A DNA stretch of 64,000 nt. Origin: Limanda limanda. Taxonomy: Eukaryota; Chordata; Actinopteri; Pleuronectiformes; Pleuronectidae. Shown in pieces: positions 58,788 to 64,000 of the stretch. How positions within the stretch are numbered: position 1 is the stretch's first letter; the number at the start of each line of letters is the position of its first letter. Below the pieces are notes generated by a model that searched no databases, had not been told where the DNA came from, and saw only the letters and a list, made by a program, of their open reading frames with translations. The translations under genes were made by a program, and so were the position numbers. The stretch spans positions 23,530,118 to 23,594,117 of the forward strand of contig NC_083639.1 of NCBI RefSeq assembly GCF_963576545.1. Direction: 5' to 3'.

Positions 58788-60041
58788 ACATGTAGTTCTC
58801 CTCGTTCAAATACAGTGCAAACCTGTTTTCACATCGCGATAGCTACCATATATAATACCCATTTGGTGCCCTCCATTATGCATGCACCCACACAGGTTGT
58901 TCAGCACAGCCAATTTCCATCTAATGGTTCTAATTGAACATTCCAGACTCCTAATGAAACCCAGGACACCTGACCACCCCTCTCCCCCGACAGTAGTCTA
59001 CTCTCAGAGGGATTGAAGTGGCAGACAAATGGAGCTGAAGACGAGTGAGCGGTTGATGGTGGTGACAAGCTGCCATCTGAGAGATTACAGGCCTACAACA
59101 AGTATGACAGTTCAGCTGACAGAGTGAGACAATGACCAGGCCACTGGAGCCACTGGTGGCTGTTGTGTGATCCATGGAAACATGCTAACAAAACGCTGCC
59201 ATCTTCCATTTTCACAAAACGTTCTACATGCCTTTGTCTCAGCTGCAGTCCTGGCACTGAGCCAGCATCTCAGCGCTTCCCTCAAAAAAAACTGGAAATC
59301 TTTCATCCCCAGCTCCTGCTCCAACATGTCTGCTATGAAAACGCTAAATCATACAATATTATTAAATGTTTCCCCAAACAAAACTGGCTGTGGTTTGTTG
59401 TGCCTTGGCCATCAAAGATACGGTGTCTCTTGTATAGTCAAACTGACTTTGCTCCAAAAATTGGAAAACTGTACGAAATATGAAGCTTGTTTTTGTGTGA
59501 GACCACCATTTTCATCGGGGGAAATCAGTGAGAGAGAGCCAATTAAAGAACAGACAAGGCTTTAACCATAGAGTGTGTGAGCGCTCACTTCCTTTTCCAA
59601 AGTTAAACTTGTATATAGAGATATTTCCAATATTTCAGTTTTATTAACCAAGTACATTTAAAATTTGAAACAGTTTTGCACTTTTCTCAAGCAGATTTTG
59701 CAGAAGTGTATACTGTAAAAACGTTTTGCATAGCAGAAATGTTCTTTAAAAATGAGGGTTTCCAAAATAATGGAAAAGATGGTACAAGCTGTGACAATCA
59801 GACATTTCTCCTGAAGAGGACAGTTGAAACAAGGACTCAGCAGATGATGTAATTTTAAGGCCTGCCCTGCCCAACAGAAAGAACCACAGTTTACATAGCT
59901 GAGATAATGCAAAGGAAAACAAGACAGTGGGTAATTCACTAGATTTTTTTCTTATTCTTTAATATTGATAAAAAAATTGTTTTAATATTGTAAATGATTG
60001 AGATACGGAGAGAAAAAAACAGGACTCAAACGTCAACTTCT
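58788..60041. other. No assignable gene
   Basis: Non-coding DNA. The open frame at 59167-59565 (132 codons, plus) has no recognisable motif or signal peptide. The patch at 58908-58940 shares a motif with 50424-50457. Confidence 0.45.
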
Positions 60042-60420
60042 ATGAAAGATAAGATAAGATAAGATACATTTTTATTTATCCCACAAACATGCACAAACAT
60101 GCACAGACACACTCATGCAATTGAGGGAAATTTGTCCACTGCTTTTATCCCATCTGGTGCAGGACACACAGTGGGCAGCCATGTACGGCGCCCGGGGAGC
60201 AGATGTTGGGGGAGTAAGGTGCCTTGCTCAGGGGCACTATACAGGGAAGGGCGAATAGTCTTTTGATTTTTTGGACAGATCCAGGTTCGTCTTTTTGTTG
60301 TTATTCCATTCAGGTAAGTTTTTGTTTAAACTCCGTGGAGTCGAACCAGCATCGAACCAGAGACCTTTTTCTGCCAGTAGTCCAAGTTTCTGCCACTAGT
60401 CCACTAGCACGCCATGGAGC
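60042..60420 (-). mobile_element. tRNA-derived SINE (minus strand) with TTATC tail
   Basis: On the minus strand a tRNA-like head near 60420 carries a perfect RNA polymerase III box B, GGTTCGACTCC (plus strand 60337-60347). A body follows with TGAGCAAGGCACCTTACTCC, CTCCCCGGGCGCC and GTGTGTCCTGCACC, common to fish SINEs. The tail is a run of ATCTT repeats (AAGATAAGATAAGATA on the plus strand, 60047-60066). A second box-B-like GGTTCGATGCTGG lies beside the first. No clear target duplication was found. Confidence 0.6.
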
Positions 60421-61407
60421 TAATGTGACATGTCATGTTTCCCATTGTTGACAATCATGTTATCCTGACACCTAATTGGGCATCAACCAACAATGATGTG
60501 CATCTCAACACCTCCCTGTCTATGCTGTGAGAACACTTGACACATGTCAAGCTGACCTGAGAGGATTGGAGGCCTCCGCAGGAATTCTTTAGATTAGAGT
60601 GTTTAATGTTGAAGTACCATCCTGTTTGGGACAAGATGTGCCTTTAGACAAGCTCAGAATTGTTCATAAGATAATAACAATCCTGACATGACTTCTTGTG
60701 ACCTAAATCGTTATCTGCTCCCTCCCATGTGCTATTATACTGAGATGTTTCTACTAGACTTGACTTTTTGGTCTGACTGCTGGGATGCAAGGTTAGAATA
60801 ATAATCTTGTTTACAGATCTGTGTTATAATATATAAGGATAATTTTATAACATCTTTCATTTGTTATAACATTTGTGCACAGGATTTGTCTTCATCAAGC
60901 ATTTTTATGACATTTGACAAATGTTAGCATTTCAGGGTTCAACTACCTTAACTCAAATATGAAGCCAGAACTTAATTTCACCAACAGCTCATTATCTCAG
61001 GCTTATGTCTATGCTGTTAGGTGAGAGCAGATCCTCTTTATCCGACAGACTGATTCGAAGAGACAAACAATGAATCCTGTGATGAAGTGCAGGTTATTTG
61101 GAATATGATGCCAATCACAGCTCAGGTTTCATACATACATTTGCATGCTTAATGAGGCATAAATCAACACTTTCCCTGACATCATCTGAACTACACTCAC
61201 ACTTAGCTCACACACGAAAATTGGGTTCAAGATGCAACTGCTCGAGTGTATGGCAGCACATCAGATGCTCCCTGTTTTACTGGGCAATTTGCCACAGGTT
61301 CTGGGTGAATACAACGGAATTAGCATATTGAGAAGGGAGAGTAAAGTGTTTGAAGAGAAAGGAGATGACAGAGAGTGAGTTTGAGAGTTACAAACTGCTG
61401 TAAAATA
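60421..61407. other. No assignable feature
   Basis: Non-coding sequence up to the 5' truncation point of the LINE. Nothing recognisable. Confidence 0.5.
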
Positions 61408-62784
61408 CAGACAAGGTGCTAAAGACTCTGCAGCTGGTCCAAAATGCCGCAGCACATGTCCTGACGAGAACTAAGAAAAGAGAGCACATTTCTCCAGTAT
61501 TAGCATCGCTACACTGGCTTCCTGTTAAATCAAGAATAGAATTTAAAATTCTTCTCCTCACCTTCAAGGCCCTTAATGATATGGCACCTTTTTACCTTAA
61601 AGAGATGTTAGTACCATATCAACCTACTAGAGCACTCCGATCCCAGAATTCAGGTTTACTTGTCATCCCTAAAGTCTCTAAAAGTAGAGTAGGAGCCAGA
61701 GCTTTTAGCCATCAAGCCCCACTGCTGTGGAATAATCTCTCACTTTCAGTTCGGGAAGCAGACACGATCTGTTCGTTTAAGAGTAGACTTAAAACCTTCC
61801 TTTTTGATAAAGCTTATAGTTAGAGCTAATTAGTTCGGCAGAAAGTAACTCGTCCTGTGTTCCAAAATAGGAAGCGTTTAGTTTAAAAAGGCATAGAGGT
61901 ATTGATGTCTGATCTACTGAGTGGGCCACATGGTTTTCATCGTACTACCATACAAACCAGTAGCCAGTCAGATTTACCTTGAGCCTCAGTGTAGCCTCAA
62001 GTTCGGCCTGTATCATTGATTACATGGCAAAACCCCCTGATGACGCTAAGACGCAAAGGGAATTTATGAAAATCCTTTTCTCCATACTTATCACATCAAA
62101 GTAATTCTTATCTCATCAGTACATGTAACTTGACCCCTTTCCCGGAGTTTCTGTGCCTTATCCCCCGCAGATGCAGGGCCACAGCTGTGGCCGCAGCATG
62201 GATTATGATTGTGGATCGCGCGTCAGAGGTCGCAATGGTGGATCCAGTTTGGTGGATTCTGTATCGTGCCAGCTGATCGTAGTGGTAATGGAGGATCCTT
62301 TGTCGCATTGGTTGCGGATGGTGGTGGACCATGACCGAGGCGGCGGCTGATTATGGATCCTAACTGGCGGAAGTGGACAATGACTGTGGGCTATAGTGGA
62401 TCAGGTCTTGATGCTGGATCGTGATCTTGCTGGCTGCTGACCAGAGACTATGATTGCAGCAGGACTACTTGACACATAGTATTGAAGTTATCCTTCAAAA
62501 ATGTTTACCCTCATCGATGCTGCTGAAAAACTTTAATCCCGATGATGTTTTCCTACACTTGACATCTATTGCACTTCTGTCCGTCCTGGGAGAGGGATCC
62601 CTCACATGTGTCTCTCTGAGGTTTCTATGTATTTTTACCTGTTAAAAGGGTTTTTAGTAGTTTTTCCTTACTCTTGTTGAGGGTTAAGGACAGAGGATGT
62701 CACACCATGTTAAAGCCCTATGAGAAGAATTGTTATTTGTGAATGTGGGCTATACAAATAAAATTTGATTGATTGATTGATTGA
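61408..62784 (+). mobile_element. L2-like LINE, 5'-truncated copy with coding end (copy 3)
   Basis: It starts abruptly in the C-terminal coding region (61416-61823) and is followed by about 960 bp of 3' UTR. It ends AAATAAAATTTGATT with GATT repeats (62767-62784). 5' truncation and a short repeat tail instead of poly(A) are usual for L2/CR1-group LINEs. The 3' UTR contains all the blocks seen in copies 1 and 2. Confidence 0.8.
61416..61823 (+). pseudogene. C-terminal end of LINE reverse transcriptase protein
   Basis: An open frame of 135 codons contains LKTLQLVQNAAAHVLTRTKK, HISPVLASLHWLPVKSRIEF, KILLLTFKALND, PYQPTRALRSQ, SGLLVIPKVSKSRVGARAFS and FKSRLKTFLFDKAYS. This is the conserved domain after the RT in L2/CR1-like ORF2 proteins. 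The RT palm and endonuclease are absent because of 5' truncation. The surviving part is uninterrupted, which suggests a fairly recent insertion. Confidence 0.8.
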
Positions 62785-64000
62785 TAAAGAAGTGCAGCGG
62801 CTTGATGGTGTTTTCCTTATGCTGTGCTCAATACATCCCACTGTCTGTGAAATAAACCATAGTTTCTTCATCAGTAAACGCTGTCAAAAGGATGTTATGT
62901 ATTTAAAAACGTGACAAAGCAAAACATTACATGTGTGCAACTAGTAGCAATGCCTGACTATGAGACATGTCCTCTTGTGACAAATGGGGGTCCCAGGGAA
63001 AAACCAAGGAAACCAAAAAATATTTAAAAATAATAATATAAATATTCCTCTAGTTGCCTGTAGTTGCACATTTCAGTGCTTATAATCATAATTAATGCTA
63101 TTTCCTTTGTGGATATGTGTATTAAATGGGTGGGGTGTCATGGCTTTTTACCCTGCTGAGGATGTTACATTTTAACCCCTGTGTGTTTGTTTGTTTGTAA
63201 GCAAAATTACACAAAAAAAAACAGAATAGATTACCACAGAACTCGGTGGAGGGATAGAGTCAACCAATGGGTGAGGGAAGAACCCTATTTAAATATGTGA
63301 GGGTCTGGATCAGGGGTTGATCCAGAATTAGTTATTTTTTCACTTTCATTAACATTTTAATGGAGTACTGCTCTATCTGATTTTTAGCTTTGAGGATTCA
63401 GCACCCTTCAATACGAACTGGGTTTGAGTAGCTCCACACTGCGCGGGAAGAAACCCCAACACACATGTATCTTAATTTGGGAACAAATTTAAATTTTAGT
63501 CGATACAAAATATCAGTACCACTCTGCTGCCATTTTTTATAATTAAGGATCTAGACCTGGAGTTGCTTAGCTCAGCATAAAGAGTGAATCAGCTTGCCAG
63601 GCTGTGTCCAAACATCCTCTGCACTTCACCAAATAACATTGTATATCATGCTTGTTGAATCTGTACACAAATGCAGTTTTCTGCCGCTCTTGCTGTGTCC
63701 ACTCAGGATTTCAGCCCCATCTTGGAACCTTGCTACCATTCTGCCACAACAGAAGGACAAACACTTATACTGGGCAAACAGACCTGGCTTGCAGTTGGCA
63801 AACTATTTCAGCACATAGGTTTTGAAGGGGGCTGTAGTATGGACTCTGTGAAGGCCAATGCCTTTTCCAAGCCAAACTTAGAAAACCCTTTATAAATGGA
63901 CCTGACTCTGTTCCATGTTGAAGGAGATACCAAACAAAAACATGGGAGCACACTTTTGTGTGAAATATCTGCAAAGTCTAAAATACAAGACCATGATTGG
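62785..64000. other. No assignable feature
   Basis: AT-rich DNA with a TTTG microsatellite-like patch near 63188-63198. Open frames at 63594-63974 on both strands have no motif. Confidence 0.5.

Noticed and set aside
59167..59565. 132-codon plus-strand frame as a host gene
   Set aside because: No motif, no splice context and no codon bias that I can see.

Overview
The window looks like teleost fish nuclear DNA: AT-rich, no operon-like gene packing, vertebrate-style microsatellites, tRNA-derived SINEs, L2-like LINEs with GATT-repeat 3' ends, hAT and Harbinger relics, and two Ty3/gypsy-type LTR retrotransposons. I found no convincing host protein-coding gene. Everything I can assign is a mobile element or a relic of one, lying in long stretches of featureless non-coding DNA. 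The species cannot be named from the sequence alone.

Layout. 1-359 is one arm of a foldback MITE that has a fuller copy at 32411-33017. 612-3258 is a decayed hAT transposon with an 8-bp target duplication (TSD). It carries another hAT-type terminus and a 53-bp piece matching the 3' end of 18S rRNA. A probable solo LTR (minus strand) is at 4044-4558. A family of TGACC-rich repeats is at 8466-8975 and again at 48890-49255. A broken LINE (CR1/L2/Jockey-type group) spans about 12070-15465 and is split by a 560-bp Harbinger-like element at 13386-13945 with TTA TSDs. A DIRS-like relic follows on the minus strand. A SINE is at 25162-25382 and a decayed hAT-like coding relic at about 33100-33990.

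Two young LTR retrotransposons dominate the right half. The first (34137-42786) has 1096-bp LTRs that I read as identical, an intact PNMA-like gag and a long intact pol in the -1 frame. The second (52056-56276) has 169-bp LTRs differing at one base, a CHCC-box gag of CsRn1 type, a tRNA-Trp-type primer site and a textbook GGGAAAC -1 frameshift signal with a downstream stem. Its pol has lost the segment that carries the catalytic glutamate of integrase. Three 3' ends of one L2-like LINE family lie at 43075-43461, 46769-47292 and 61408-62784. A TTAA-type MITE is at 48401-48885. 56861-58779 is a three-layer nest: a hAT containing a second hAT containing a solo LTR.

How the parts relate. Gag and Pol of each LTR element should be made from one LTR-to-LTR transcript, with Pol as a -1 frameshift fusion. 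The non-autonomous pieces (MITEs, SINEs, deleted elements) depend on proteins made elsewhere in the genome. The nesting and the target duplications give a relative order of insertion. The most interesting items are the intact PNMA-type Gag element and the GGGAAAC frameshift element whose integrase is deleted.
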